Counted from the first letter of the stretch, positions 50,576 through 62,461 are shown. The stretch: 64,000 nucleotides of DNA from Oncomelania hupensis (GCA_036898135.1 CM072514.1:5985029-6049028); one strand, 5' to 3'. Notes: generated from the letters alone by a model not told the origin. Numbers and translations: made by a program.

Positions 50576-51314
50576 ACACTATAGATCCTATCCTATCCTA
50601 TCCTGTCCCGTAACCCGAAGGTCGTAGGGGCACCACAGATGATCGTTTAACCAGCATACTCCATCTTTCTCTGTCCTCAGCAGCCCTGATGGCTTCGCTC
50701 AGTGTCACACCAGTTTATTCTCGAATGTTGTCCTCCCACCTCTTTTTCGGTCTCCCTCTTCTTCTACCTCCTTCCACTGTGCCTTGCAGAATAGTCTTTG
50801 CAAGGCCTGATGATCTGGTGACGTGGCCATACCATCGTTTCTTCACCACTGTGAGCAGGTCATCGTTTTGTCCAATGGCTTGTGTGATGGTCTGTCGGAC
50901 TTCGTCGTTGGTGATGTGTTGGGTATAGGAAATGCCCAGAAGTCTTCTGTAGCACCCCATCTCCATGCTTTGTATTCTTCGTTGGAGATCTGCTGTGAAG
51001 ATCCATGCTTCGCAAGCATATAGGAAGATGGAGATGACAAGGGAGTGCAGCAGTCTTACTTTGGAGTGTAGACGGATGGTCCTGTCTTTCCAAATGGGCT
51101 TCAACCTTGTCAGGGCAGCAGTTGTTTGTGCGATCCTGGAGAGGACTCCCTATCGGGACCCATTGTCTCATACAATGGCTCATAAATATTTGAAGCTATG
51201 CACTGTGTTGAGGGATTGGCCTTGGACTTTGATGTCCGTGTTGATGCCATTGGTGTTGTTGGTCATCATTTTGGTCTTCTCTGCACTTTTTTCCATTCCA
51301 TAAACACTATAGAT
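50576..51314 (-). mobile_element. RTE-like LINE 3' fragment, reverse, with target duplication
   Basis: The copy at 50,587-51,303 runs from the tail (CCTATCCTATCCTATCC) back to the reverse transcriptase near GGAATGGAAAAAAGTGCAGAG. ACACTATAGAT at 50,576-50,586 and 51,304-51,314 is an 11-bp target duplication. It is 5'-truncated with a frameshift and a small deletion. It is the only sizeable RTE piece in sense with the receptor gene within its introns. Confidence 0.93.
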
Positions 51315-52194
51315 ATTGGGCATATAATTGAAGTGGTAATTTTGTGTAGTAATATAATTTTGTAATGGTTATTGTTCAGCTTATTGTTAGATTTGTTTTT
51401 ATGTATATAAAATAATGTCCATTAGTGAGAAAGTGTGTGTGGTCTAAACTCACATGTAGGTACAAAGACATTAAATTAAAATAAATTATTGAATTGAGCT
51501 GAAAACTTCAGTTGTGGTTCTTTTACACTTTGTTTTGATACTTTGCCTCACTTTTTGGACAGGGGAGGTTTTATGTGTATTCATTTGGATCCTGGTAGTT
51601 GCCCTTTGCATATGCTAATTGCACGGGGTAGATTATGCTCTAGTCCTTGATAAGTTCAGAACTGCATGTCATGGCGGATTCTGGATCCACAAGCTAGCAG
51701 TAGAACTTCCAAATCTCAACATGACAATTCGTCACTACCAATCTTCTTTAAGTTCCAGCTTGGTTACACTTCATCCTCTGCCTTGATGAAGATAAAACGG
51801 TCTCCCCCGTTTCAGAGTCTATCGAGATAGTCTTGTAATGGCACATGATCCAGGTTTTCTCACCAGCCCCGTTACGTGACTATTGAAGACGCTCCCAGAG
51901 TAGAAACAGTCGTCTGGTTAGGATGGCCAACAAAAACAATGAAGAAATATTTGCAAAATCGTATTGTAGGAGTGGCCCTGTGAAAGTTATGGTTTTGAAT
52001 GTTAGTGTGCTGTTGCAGACTTTAAAACACTACAGTTGCTCTGCCCCAAACCTCATTAAGCTCAGTTCAGTTCAAGGGACTATGTTAAACTTCACAGCAT
52101 TTTTATGTCCCTGTTTCTATACGAACATTACATTGTCCGGTTAGTTTTGCAGTTGTTCCGGGAATTAAAATTAAACTGAAAATCATTCATCTAA
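51315..52194. other. Intron, no gene recognised
   Basis: The stretch 51,600-51,920 has a more even base composition than its surroundings but no domain-bearing frame or splice-flanked exon. Confidence 0.4.
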
Positions 52195-52440
52195 ATCTAC
52201 TTTGGATTCCACAATGAAACTTACCTTTTCCAGGAGGTTTTTAAAGGTATTTAAGTTGTTAGCTTTGTTAACATGTAATGGTAGTTTGTTCCAGAGTGGT
52301 GCAATTCTGTGGCTAAAACAGTACTTTCTTTTGTTAGTACGACAGTGCTGCATAAAAATTTTGCCTTCTGAGTTTCTAGTATTGCGTCCAGCATGAAACT
52401 TAAAGAATGTATTAGCACTAACTTTGTCATGTTATTTAAT
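52195..52440 (-). pseudogene. LINE reverse transcriptase C-terminal scrap
   Basis: Reverse complement of about 52,205-52,350 encodes KYCFSHRIAPLWNKLPLHVN followed by NNLNTFKNLLEK, the typical last block of CR1/L2-type LINE proteins (RVVxxWNxLPxxVVxAxSxNxFKxxLD). No other part of the element is present. Confidence 0.7.
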
Positions 52441-52457
52441 ATTTTGTATGTTTGTAT

Positions 52458-53253
52458 GGACAAATTAGCAAGATCCGCACGAGAAACAACATCGTCATAG
52501 GAACCTGGAATGTCAGGACCCTAACTGCGGAAGGAAAATTAAAAGAACTGGCCCACGAGCTGGACCACTATCGATGGAACGTTCTAGGTATCAGCGAACT
52601 GCGCTGGAAAGGCCTAGGTGAAACAACGACTGACAAAGGCCACAAGCTCTATTTCAGCGGTAGAGATGACAGGCACGAACACGGCGTTGGATTCTTGGTC
52701 CACAAGAACATTCTAGCCACTGTCATGGGTTGCCGCCCAGTCTCCAGTAGACTCATTACCATCCGTCTGAGAGCAACCCCTTTCAACATTACCATCATCC
52801 AGGCCTATGCCCCAACATCAGACTATGAAGACAGCGAAGTGGAGGATTTTTATGAAAATATACAGACGGTTCTTGACCAAGTGCCGAAGAAGGACATAGT
52901 CATAGTGCAAGGCGACTGGAATGCCAAGGTTGGCCAAGATGCGCACCACAACTGGGGAGACACATGTGGACCCCACTGCAACAACGAGACAAATGACAGG
53001 GGTCTGAGGCTATTGGAGTTTGCCAGATACAACAATCTGGTACTGGCATACACGCTTGGTCTCCACAAAAAATCCAGACGATGGACATGGCACAGTCCCG
53101 GCGGGGAACATCACAACCAGATCGACTACATCATGGTCAAGAAACGCTTCAGATCAAGCATCAACATTGGCAGGACACGCACTTTTCCAGGAGCAGACAT
53201 TGGAAGTGACCACGATCTCGTGATGATGTCTTTCCGGCTCCATTTGAAGAGAG
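52458..53253 (+). pseudogene. RTE copy B, endonuclease half
   Basis: The frame covers the AP-endonuclease domain: IVIGTWNVRTL, ISELRWKGLGE, QGDWNAKVGQD, NQIDYIMVKKRF (complete here, unlike copy A) and GSDHDLVMMSF. It is cut after FRLHLKR by the LTR retrotransposon at 53,254. The natural start is missing because of 5' truncation. Confidence 0.92.
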
Positions 53254-54282
53254 TGTAACGGACGCAGTTCGTACACTTTTCTGTAGGAAGACGGTATGAC
53301 GTCACTGCATAATTTTTCGAATAGTTTGTGAACTGTTGTTAGAGCAGAGACTATACATCAGCCCTAGTGACAGGACGTGGGGTGCTCTAGAAAGACCTGA
53401 TTCTTTAGGAATTACTTTTGCTGTATAAAGAATACAGCGGAGCGGTTACGGAGCAAAGAACCCCTGATGTGCGGCGGATGGATTTGGTCCCCATGACATC
53501 ACTGGCTTGACCTGATGTGGACACCATCATCGCCGTAGCTCTCCTTTGGATACCATCACTGGTGCAGAATTGCAACAACGGTGCCGAAGTGAATGTCCGG
53601 ATCAACGCCACGAAGACAACTGCAGCGTCTTCAGTGTGTGGCTGTGACCCCAGCGTCGGCTGTGAATACCGCGCCGGGAGTGTTTGATCCGCGAATACGG
53701 TCAGTAGGCCTAAATAGAAACTGTGAAATTTAAAAATATCCAAGTCATCGAAGTGCAATGTTCGTGTCGATGCTAATGCAAAAGTGTAGAGTCGAGTGAC
53801 GTCCTCAGAAAGGGACAACGACTTCTACTAGTGTTGAATTGTGAGAAAACTGTGTACACATAAACAAGAAAGAACTGCGCGAACTGACTGAGTAAACGGT
53901 GTGCACTCATCAACTTAACTGGATGAAATTAATACATTAATTACGTGCACTTAATTATTATCCGTGTGAATTATTTATATGCTGGAAAGAATTGTGTGAT
54001 TTAATGTATCTGTGAATTTAGTGTATATGAATGGTTTAATGTGTATATGAATAATTGAATGAGTAATAGCATAACAGAGGGCAAAGAGAAACAATTGTGT
54101 AGACTTTGTCCTTGTCTGAAAGCATGTGTGTGGTGAAGGATGAGAAGTTAAAGTAAACAGAGATAGAACACACTCCTTTATACTGAGCGTCAGACAGCCA
54201 CACCCACACACTCATTCAATACACCCTAAGTAGTTATACATATATTTATTTAGATTATAATACCTAAAAACCCTCCGTTACA
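53254..54282 (+). repeat. 5' LTR
   Basis: 1,029 bp, TG...CA. Contains a TATA-like GTATAAAGAATAC near 53,421. Minus-strand frames inside it are not genes because the identical 3' LTR has the same ones. Confidence 0.95.
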
Positions 54283-55903
54283 TTTGGTGACCCTAGACTG
54301 TCTCTGTGTTAGCATTAAGTCATACATATTTATATTTATTAGAGGGCACCACTAGTTATTATATTTATATACAGTTAGACTAGTGGGCTTATCTCCCTTG
54401 AAATTCTGATTATATTGTGTATGACTGTGATGTTTTGTTTTGTGTGACAATGCCGTCTCCGGCGTAACGGCTGTGCCTGTGTATAGTTTCTTGGCACTAA
54501 GGGTTTAATTCTTTTTCTGCCTGCGGGTTGCTATTTTCTTATTTTCAGCTCTGTTCTTCTGTTAGTGGGATTGTTTGTTTTTTGTTAGTTCTTTGCTGTG
54601 TAGGGTTCTGTCCTTTCATGCGTGTGTTTGGGTGTATGTCTCTTTGCCTTCATTTTAAGTAGGTTATAGTATTAGGATTTCAGCCCCATTTAATTTGATT
54701 TGATTTATTTTATTTATTCATTGTGTTATTGATTTGCATTGAGTTTGAGGTTATAATATTCTGTATTAATGTATGTAGTTATACTGGGTTATCCTTGTTA
54801 AATTGTTTCCCTTTATTTAGCTTGATTGTTGTTAAATTGTTTCCCTTGGTTCATGTTGGATTGTTAGTGCTGATAGTTTTTGTTTGTGATTTTATTTGGT
54901 TTAGTGATTCTGTTTGACTTTGAATTTAATTTACTCGGGTTCAGTAATTCTGTGTGACTTTGAATATTAATTGGATATAGAATAGTATAGTAGTTAGTGT
55001 GACATTTATTGATTTTATTATTTATAAAATTAATCTTGATAAGACTTTGTTAATTTGTTGAGTTTATTTTCCTTTGGCCGTTAACTTGGTATTATAGTAT
55101 TATTTAGTTATAGTGTTTATTGTGTTGAGAATTAATTTTTTTTTTTTCTCATTTCATAATTCTTTATTTAATAACTTTGTTTAAATAATATTTCTTTTGT
55201 GGGCATTGTATATATTTTTCATTAGGGTAGTTTTTTAAAACTGGTTCATATAATTATTCTCTTGGGACAAGGGAGGCAACAATTTTGATTGTGAATGGTT
55301 GAACGTTTGGTATATTTTATTTGACTTAGAAATTTATTTAATTTTTTTTTTAAAATTCCTATTGACATTAATATAAACTTTAAATACTTGTGAATAGATC
55401 CTTTATTGGGATTATACATAATAATATTATCATACTTTAAAACTAAAAGACTGTTTGAACAAATATTTGGATACAAACTTGCTTAGTAATTTAATCTTTC
55501 ACTGTATATTCATTGTGTTTATTATCAACTTCAGTTGAAGTTCTTCAACATATGTTGTGAATATATTGACTTAGTGTATTCCATTTGATATTTAAAAAAT
55601 TTTTGTCATTGCTTCAGAACTTGTAAAACATATTGGGATAATATAATATATAATTTGCTTTGTATACATTGATACTTGATTGCTTTCATTATAATCTGAA
55701 TTGTGCATTGTATTTAAAAGCTGCTTTTGAAAAACCTTCATTGTTTTCGTAAGATTCATAGAACAATTTATAGTTGTTTGATTGCATTTTGCCATTGCTA
55801 TTTTGATACTTTGATATTTTATTGATTTACTGTTTGAACACTTTGATACTTTTATAGTAAATTTTTTTTTTTTGTTGGTTGTTGATCTACATTGTACTTA
55901 GCC
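54283..55903 (+). other. LTR element leader with primer-binding site
   Basis: Directly after the LTR, TTTGGTGACCCTAGACTG includes a TGG start as expected of a tRNA primer-binding site (the tRNA was not identified). A long T-rich, G-containing leader of 1.6 kb follows without any supported frame. Confidence 0.65.
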
Positions 55904-58873
55904 ATGTCTGATGATTATGATCAGTTGTTCCAATCTTTTATTGCTCAAGCTACAACTTTGGGTATTCCTGATAAAGAACGTGGGAAATATGTACAGGATT
56001 GTTTTGATCGTCTTGAGAGACAAAGATTAAGAGATGAAAAAAAAATGGAAGCGGAGATTGAATTAGCTAAAAAACAAGCAGAAATTGAACTAGCTAAAAA
56101 ACAAGCAGATGTTGAGTTAGAAAAAGAGAGAGAGAAAACTAAACAAAAGGAATTTGAGTTCCGTTCTGAACATAGACCTGAGGAACAAGATACGGGTTTT
56201 GGAAACAGAGGTAGAGATAGTACTTCTTTTGGTGCTAGACCTGTTTACCCCAAGTTGCCTCTTTTCAAAGAAAGACAAGATGACATAGATTCTTACCTTT
56301 TTCGTTTTGAGACTCATGCTACAGCCCTTGGCTGGGATAAAAGCAAATGGGTTACATTTCTTTCAGCTTTGTTAGAAGGTAATGCACTGAACTTGTACCA
56401 TAGTCTTGCTGCAAATGGTCAGGTTGATTATCCAACATTGAAAGACAATTTGCTTAAGAAGTTCCAGTGTACTGCTGAAGGTTTTCGCAAGAAATTCCGT
56501 GAAGTCCGACCAGACTCAAACGAACCTTTCCAAACATTTGGTATTGAACTGAACAGATTGTTTGATAGGTGGATAGCTTTGTCCGGTGTTCCTAGAAACA
56601 TGCAAGGAATAATGAATCTTGTGTTAGGTGAACAGTTTCTAGAATGTGTGTCACAAGATCTCGCTACTTTCATTCGCGAGCGTGGACTTGTCACATTGGA
56701 TGATATGGTTAAAACTGCTGAAAGTTATCGTCTTGCTCGTCCCGGAAAGAACTTAGCACGCAAATCGGCTGCTACAATTTTCGGTTCAGTAGGATCAGTT
56801 GATGTAGCTGAGGAATCGCAAGCTGCTGCTGGCTCTGCAGATTCTCGCGGTGGTTACTCCAACTATCGAGGTCGTGGCTATTGGAGAAATCGTGGTGGTT
56901 TTCAAAAGAAAGACCCAACATACACAGATTCGAACCAAAAGGTCGAAGGTCGTTTTGATCAAACTCGGGGATCTTATAGACGTGGACGTGGAGGTGGTTC
57001 ATTTTACACCAATTTTGATAATTGCCCTCTTTGTGATGGTAAAGGTCATGGTCCTAAACAATGCCCCCTGCGAAATAGTCAAAACCCTTGCCCTGTTTGC
57101 AACATTGGTGGTCATACTAGAAAAGCTTGTCCCTTTGTTGTAAAGAAAGCCACAGCTTCAGAAGATAAGACAAATAAATCAAGCTCAGGTTGTGCAGTTG
57201 TCCCTGTAGACTCTGAAGTTGTTTGTTCTGTTTTTGATCAGACACCTGGTCACTTGCATTTAGAAGTTGGTTCTGTAAATTCTACTGCTTGCTCAGTTCT
57301 GCGAGACACAGGTGCTACCATTTGTGGTGTTCGAAAACGTTTGGTTTCTGATGAGCAGTATGTGCCAGGTACTGTTCGTTGTAAAACTTTTGGTGGAGAG
57401 ATAAACATTTATCAGCAGGCTAAAGTTGTTGTTTCTTGCCCATATTTTGTTGGTGAGTTGGTTTGTTGTGTTCTTGAGGATCCAGTTGCTGACTTGATTG
57501 TAGGAAATATTCCAGGTTTGATTGTCCAGCAGACCCAAGATACCAAAGTTGCTGCTGCTACTGATGTTCCTGTTGCTGCTGTCACTACTCGTGCTCAGGC
57601 TAGGAAGCAAGATCTCCCGCACAAACCTCTTGTCACTGTGTGCGATGACTTGAAGGTCACTCGTGTTGAACTTATTCAGTTGCAGAAAGGTGATGCTACT
57701 TTGCAAGGTTGTTTTAAGTTAGCTGTTTCAGGTGAAGAAAAGGGTGTTGGTTCTGCTACTTATACTTTCTATTTTAAGGATGATATTTTGTACAGAAGGT
57801 ATCAGAAATCCAAGGATATTTTGCATCAGGTTGTCGTCCCTGAAAAACTTCGCACTTCAGTCATGATTGCTGCGCATGATCAACTTTTGGCAGGTCATTG
57901 TGGAGTTCGTAGGACTTTGACTAGGATTCTGTCCCAATTCTTTTGGCCTGGTGTTTCTGCTGATGTGAGTGCTTATGTTCACACTTGTGACATTTGCCAG
58001 AAAACAATTTCAAAAGGAAAAGTTCCCCCTGTTCCTTTGGCGACTATGCCTCTTATCTCGACTCCATTCGAGAGGGTCGCTATTGATCTAGTTGGGCCTT
58101 TGTCTCCTCCATCTGTTGAAGGTCACAGATATATTCTGACTTTGATTGACTTAGCTACTAGGTTTCCCGAAGCTGTTCCTATGAAAGACATTTCTTCTGT
58201 TGCAGTTGCTGAGGCTTTGATGAGTATTTTTTCAAGGTTAGGTTTTCCCAAGGAAATTCTTTCAGATCAAGGTTCTCAGTTCAACTCAGATTTGATGAAA
58301 CAGTTTCATGCTTTGTGTGGTACTCAGGCCATACGTACTTCACCCTACCATCCTCAAGCAAATGGTACTGTTGAACGGTTTCATGGCACTTTGAAATCTA
58401 TGCTTCGAAAGGTTGTTCATTCTCAACCTAAAGCTTGGCATCGCTATCTTCCTACATTGCTCTTCGAATGTAGAGAATTGCCGTCAGAAAGTGCAGGTTT
58501 CAGTCCTTTTGATCGGATGTTCGGTCGTAAACCGAAAGCTTCCATTTCTACTTTTTTGCTTCCAGATGTCGAGGTTGTGGAACCTCAGTGTTGTGTTTCT
58601 CATGTAGATGTTTCTACAGATAGGCATACTGTCCCTACAGTAGGTATTGGCGTTATCCAGGATGATGGTTCATGTCCTTACAAGAGTTCAGATTCACTCT
58701 TGAACCACTTCCAGGTACACAGAATGTGTTCGCAGATCTGTTGTCACGCGCTGATCGTGATCAATCGGTTCCATAGATCAAGGTTTCGTGGTCGTTGCTG
58801 TGTTTTGACATTATCCTCAGAACTTGTAAAAAATAACCTCGGTCGGTTCTTTTTTTCTTTGGGAGGGGGGTAG
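55904..58873 (+). CDS. Gag-protease-integrase polyprotein (989 aa), reverse transcriptase missing
   Basis: Start ATG 55,904 (MSDDYDQLFQSF). Gag: a charged helix with a duplicated EIELAKKQA unit (residues about 48-63), then LPLFKERQDDIDSYLFRFET and a capsid-like helical domain to about 290. RGG-rich stretches follow, then two Cys/His knuckles (CPLCDGKGHGPKQCP, CPVCNIGGHTRKACP). Protease: VLRDTGATICG with the catalytic Asp of the DTGA motif (about 468). Integrase: an HHCC finger (HCGVRRTLTRILSQFFWPGV...CDICQK) and a core with IDLVGPL, LSDQGSQFNS and NGTVERFHGTL. The last 70 residues are aberrant: VGIGVIQDDGSCPYKSS resembles an RNase H start, and an out-of-frame stretch just after encodes FTLEPLPGTQNVFADLLSR, an RNase H C-terminus. 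The stop (58,871) abuts the purine tract and 3' LTR. Confidence 0.93.
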   Translation: MSDDYDQLFQSFIAQATTLGIPDKERGKYVQDCFDRLERQRLRDEKKMEAEIELAKKQAEIELAKKQADVELEKEREKTKQKEFEFRSEHRPEEQDTGFGNRGRDSTSFGARPVYPKLPLFKERQDDIDSYLFRFETHATALGWDKSKWVTFLSALLEGNALNLYHSLAANGQVDYPTLKDNLLKKFQCTAEGFRKKFREVRPDSNEPFQTFGIELNRLFDRWIALSGVPRNMQGIMNLVLGEQFLECVSQDLATFIRERGLVTLDDMVKTAESYRLARPGKNLARKSAATIFGSVGSVDVAEESQAAAGSADSRGGYSNYRGRGYWRNRGGFQKKDPTYTDSNQKVEGRFDQTRGSYRRGRGGGSFYTNFDNCPLCDGKGHGPKQCPLRNSQNPCPVCNIGGHTRKACPFVVKKATASEDKTNKSSSGCAVVPVDSEVVCSVFDQTPGHLHLEVGSVNSTACSVLRDTGATICGVRKRLVSDEQYVPGTVRCKTFGGEINIYQQAKVVVSCPYFVGELVCCVLEDPVADLIVGNIPGLIVQQTQDTKVAAATDVPVAAVTTRAQARKQDLPHKPLVTVCDDLKVTRVELIQLQKGDATLQGCFKLAVSGEEKGVGSATYTFYFKDDILYRRYQKSKDILHQVVVPEKLRTSVMIAAHDQLLAGHCGVRRTLTRILSQFFWPGVSADVSAYVHTCDICQKTISKGKVPPVPLATMPLISTPFERVAIDLVGPLSPPSVEGHRYILTLIDLATRFPEAVPMKDISSVAVAEALMSIFSRLGFPKEILSDQGSQFNSDLMKQFHALCGTQAIRTSPYHPQANGTVERFHGTLKSMLRKVVHSQPKAWHRYLPTLLFECRELPSESAGFSPFDRMFGRKPKASISTFLLPDVEVVEPQCCVSHVDVSTDRHTVPTVGIGVIQDDGSCPYKSSDSLLNHFQVHRMCSQICCHALIVINRFHRSRFRGRCCVLTLSSELVKNNLGRFFFSLGGG
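58858..58873 (+). other. Polypurine tract
   Basis: TTTGGGAGGGGGGTAG immediately before the 3' LTR, in the usual position for plus-strand priming. Confidence 0.75.
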
Positions 58874-59902
58874 TGTAACGGACGCAGTTCGTACACTTTT
58901 CTGTAGGAAGACGGTATGACGTCACTGCATAATTTTTCGAATAGTTTGTGAACTGTTGTTAGAGCAGAGACTATACATCAGCCCTAGTGACAGGACGTGG
59001 GGTGCTCTAGAAAGACCTGATTCTTTAGGAATTACTTTTGCTGTATAAAGAATACAGCGGAGCGGTTACGGAGCAAAGAACCCCTGATGTGCGGCGGATG
59101 GATTTGGTCCCCATGACATCACTGGCTTGACCTGATGTGGACACCATCATCGCCGTAGCTCTCCTTTGGATACCATCACTGGTGCAGAATTGCAACAACG
59201 GTGCCGAAGTGAATGTCCGGATCAACGCCACGAAGACAACTGCAGCGTCTTCAGTGTGTGGCTGTGACCCCAGCGTCGGCTGTGAATACCGCGCCGGGAG
59301 TGTTTGATCCGCGAATACGGTCAGTAGGCCTAAATAGAAACTGTGAAATTTAAAAATATCCAAGTCATCGAAGTGCAATGTTCGTGTCGATGCTAATGCA
59401 AAAGTGTAGAGTCGAGTGACGTCCTCAGAAAGGGACAACGACTTCTACTAGTGTTGAATTGTGAGAAAACTGTGTACACATAAACAAGAAAGAACTGCGC
59501 GAACTGACTGAGTAAACGGTGTGCACTCATCAACTTAACTGGATGAAATTAATACATTAATTACGTGCACTTAATTATTATCCGTGTGAATTATTTATAT
59601 GCTGGAAAGAATTGTGTGATTTAATGTATCTGTGAATTTAGTGTATATGAATGGTTTAATGTGTATATGAATAATTGAATGAGTAATAGCATAACAGAGG
59701 GCAAAGAGAAACAATTGTGTAGACTTTGTCCTTGTCTGAAAGCATGTGTGTGGTGAAGGATGAGAAGTTAAAGTAAACAGAGATAGAACACACTCCTTTA
59801 TACTGAGCGTCAGACAGCCACACCCACACACTCATTCAATACACCCTAAGTAGTTATACATATATTTATTTAGATTATAATACCTAAAAACCCTCCGTTA
59901 CA
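58874..59902 (+). repeat. 3' LTR
   Basis: 1,029 bp, apparently identical to 53,254-54,282, so the insertion is recent. Confidence 0.95.
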
Positions 59903-62064
59903 GAGAGTAAATACAGCAAAGTGCACCAGGCTGAAGTTCGACCTGGACAAACTGCAAGACCCGGAGGTGGCAAAAATATTTCAGGCCACAATTGGAGGGA
60001 AATTTTTGCACCACTGCTTATTTTGGGGGCAGGCGAAGTAGATGTCAACACCATGACCAATACCTTCAGCTCAGCTGTAACAGATGCCGCCACTGAGATC
60101 CTTGGCAAGCACCGACCAAAGAAAAGCCGTGGATCACACCTGAACTTTTGGATCTGTGTGATAAACGAAGAGAGTTAAAAAAGAAAAAGAACACCTCACA
60201 GGGAGCTGATGTCTACCGAAAAATCAACAATGACATCCGAAAAGGCATGCGCACAGCAAAGGAGAACTGGATAGAAGATCAATGCCAGGAAATATAGAAC
60301 AATCTGAACAAGAACAACAGCAAGAAGGCCTACCAGACTGTGAAGCGGCTGACAAGTGTTAAACAGCCCAAAGTCTCCACTATCCAAAGCAAGTCTGGCA
60401 TATGCCTTACAGAAGAACAAGAAGTCTTGGACAGATGGACAGAGTACTGCTCTGACCTTTACAACCATACACCAAATGGAGACCCATCAGTTCTAGCATG
60501 TCCCGAGAGCAGAGAAGAAGAAGAAATCCTCCCAATTCTCCGGGAAGAAGTTGAGGCAGCAGTGCAATCGCTGAAGAAAGGGAAGTCAGCGGGAGTGGAC
60601 AACATACCAGCGGAATTGCTACAAGCAGGAGGAGAAGCGATGACTGATGCTCTCACCATTATCTGTAACAAGATCTGGCAGAGTGGGGAATGGCCTACAC
60701 CATGGACCCAGTCGCTTGTCATCACTCTTCCCAAAAAAGGTAACCTTCAGGAATGTGAAAATTACCGCACCATCAGCCTCATCAGCCATCCCAGCAAGGT
60801 CCTCCTGAAAATAATACTCAACAGGTTGAAACCACAAGCTGAACAAATCATAGCTGAAGAACAAGCAGGATTCATGGCAGGGCGAAGTACCACTGAACAG
60901 ATTTTCAACCTCAGAATAATCTGTGAGAAATACCTACAGCACCCACAACATCTATATCATGTGTTCATAGACTTCAAGAAGGCATTTGACCGAGTCTGGC
61001 ATGCAGCTCTATGGGCAACCATGAAAGTGTACAACATCAGCCCTAAAATTATAGAAGTCATCAAAAGCCTGTATGACAAGGCTACCAGTGCAGTCCTCCA
61101 TAACAGCGTCATCGGGAACTGGTTCAGAACAACAATCGGTGTGCGTCAAGGATGCCTACTCTCTCCAACACTCTTCAACATCTTCCTAGAGCGCATCATG
61201 TCAGATGCTCTTGCAGATCACGAAGGTACAGTCAGCATAGGGGGCAGAGCAATCTCCAATCTTCGTTTTGCGGATGATATTGATGGATTGGCTGGAGAGG
61301 AACAAGAACTTGAACAGCTTGTACAGAGGCTTGACACCACCTCCAGAGCTTATGGAATGGAAATAAGTGCAGAGAAGACCAAAATGATGACCAACAACAC
61401 CAATGGCATCAACACGGACATCAAAGTACAAGGCCAATCCCTCAACACAGTGCACAGCTTCAAATATTTAGGAGCCACTGTGTCAGACAATGGGTCTCGA
61501 CAGGAAGTCCTCTCCAGGATCGCACAAACAACTGCTGCCCTGACAAGGTTGAAGCCCATTTGGAAAGACAGAACCATCAGTCTACATTCCAAAGTAAGAC
61601 TGCTGCGCTCTCTGGTCATCTCCATCTTCCTATATGCTTGCGAAGCATGGACCCTCACAGCAGATCTCCAACGAAGAATACAAAGCATGGAGATGAGGTG
61701 CTACAGAAGACTTCTGTGCATTTCCTATACCCAACACATCACCAACGACGAAGTCCGACAGACCATCACACAAGCCATTGGACAACACGATGACCTGCTC
61801 ACAGTGGTGAAGAAACGGAAACTCCGATGGTATGGCCACGTCACCAGATCATCAGGCCTTGCAAAGACCATTCTGCAAGGCACAGTGCAAGGAGGTAGAA
61901 GAAGGGGAAGACCGAAAAAGAGGTGGGAGGACAACATTCGAGAATGGACTGGTTTGACACTGAGCGAAGCCATGAGGGCTGCTGAGGACAGAGAAAGATG
62001 GAGTATGCTGGTTAAACGATCATCTGTGGTGCCCCTACGACCTTCGGGTTATGGGACAGGATAG
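59903..62064 (+). pseudogene. RTE copy B, reverse transcriptase half
   Basis: Continues the RTE frame after the LTR element. Compared with copy A it has a 2-bp gain near 60,004 and a 1-bp loss near 60,121 that break the linker frame, and a TAG near 60,295 where copy A has GAG. From 60,340 to 62,064 the reverse transcriptase frame is intact (574 aa): GKSAGVDNIPAELLQ, FIDFKKAFDRVW, GVRQGCLLSPTLFN, FADDIDGLAGEEQE, and GRPKKRWEDNIREWTGL. The stop codon is the TAG within the GGATAG tail. Confidence 0.92.
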
Positions 62065-62090
62065 GATAGGATAGGATAGGATGTTTGTAT

Positions 62091-62461
62091 AAGATCACCT
62101 CTAACTCTTTTAAATTTCAAAGGACCTAAAGGGATCTTTCGGGTGACGTGTAAACAGCAGCAGTTGTTCTCCTTTCACACCTTAATTTAATGATACTGTT
62201 TTGTATTTCCAGACTTTGAAATAGACGAAGGGAATCAGAACGAGCCAAATGTCTATCTTTCTGTTGCTCGGCTTATTGGAAGCTATATCTCAATAAACTA
62301 TCCATTGCTATTGTAACAAGAGGACCTGTTTACCCTGCACAAGTTAAGCTTTTGCTTGTTTAGTCAGTGTAGATTAGAAGGTTGCTGTTAGTCTTTAGCA
62401 GACGAGGAGGTAATAGCAGTCCATTGTGCAGAGCCCAGCAACAATAAAACCCCCGTCACAC
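62091..62461. other. Intron, nothing recognised
   Basis: No supported gene or repeat. Confidence 0.4.

Larger units (their letters stand above)
53249..59907 (+). mobile_element. LTR retrotransposon (Gypsy/Gmr1-like), 6,649 bp, RT-deleted
   Basis: LTR to LTR it is 53,254-59,902, with TGTAACGG...CCGTTACA ends and a GAGAG duplication (53,249-53,253 and 59,903-59,907) in the RTE frame. The two LTRs have equal length (1,029 bp) and looked identical wherever compared. One frame encodes Gag, protease and integrase; reverse transcriptase and most of RNase H are absent. The short coding scrap after the integrase indicates a Gmr1-like gene order before deletion. This copy would need enzymes from a related element. 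Confidence 0.95.
52448..62090 (+). mobile_element. RTE-like LINE copy B, split by an LTR retrotransposon
   Basis: 5'-truncated RTE copy from 52,458 to the (GGATA)n tail ending 62,080, flanked by ATGTTTGTAT at 52,448-52,457 and 62,081-62,090. Without the LTR element and its extra 5-bp duplication, the copy is about 2.97 kb. It lies antisense in the receptor intron. It is very similar to copy A, so the family was active fairly recently. Confidence 0.95.

Noticed and set aside
53405..53818. Minus-strand 137-residue frame, repeated at 59,025-59,438
   Set aside because: It lies within the LTRs, is identical in both by descent of the repeats, and has no recognised domain.
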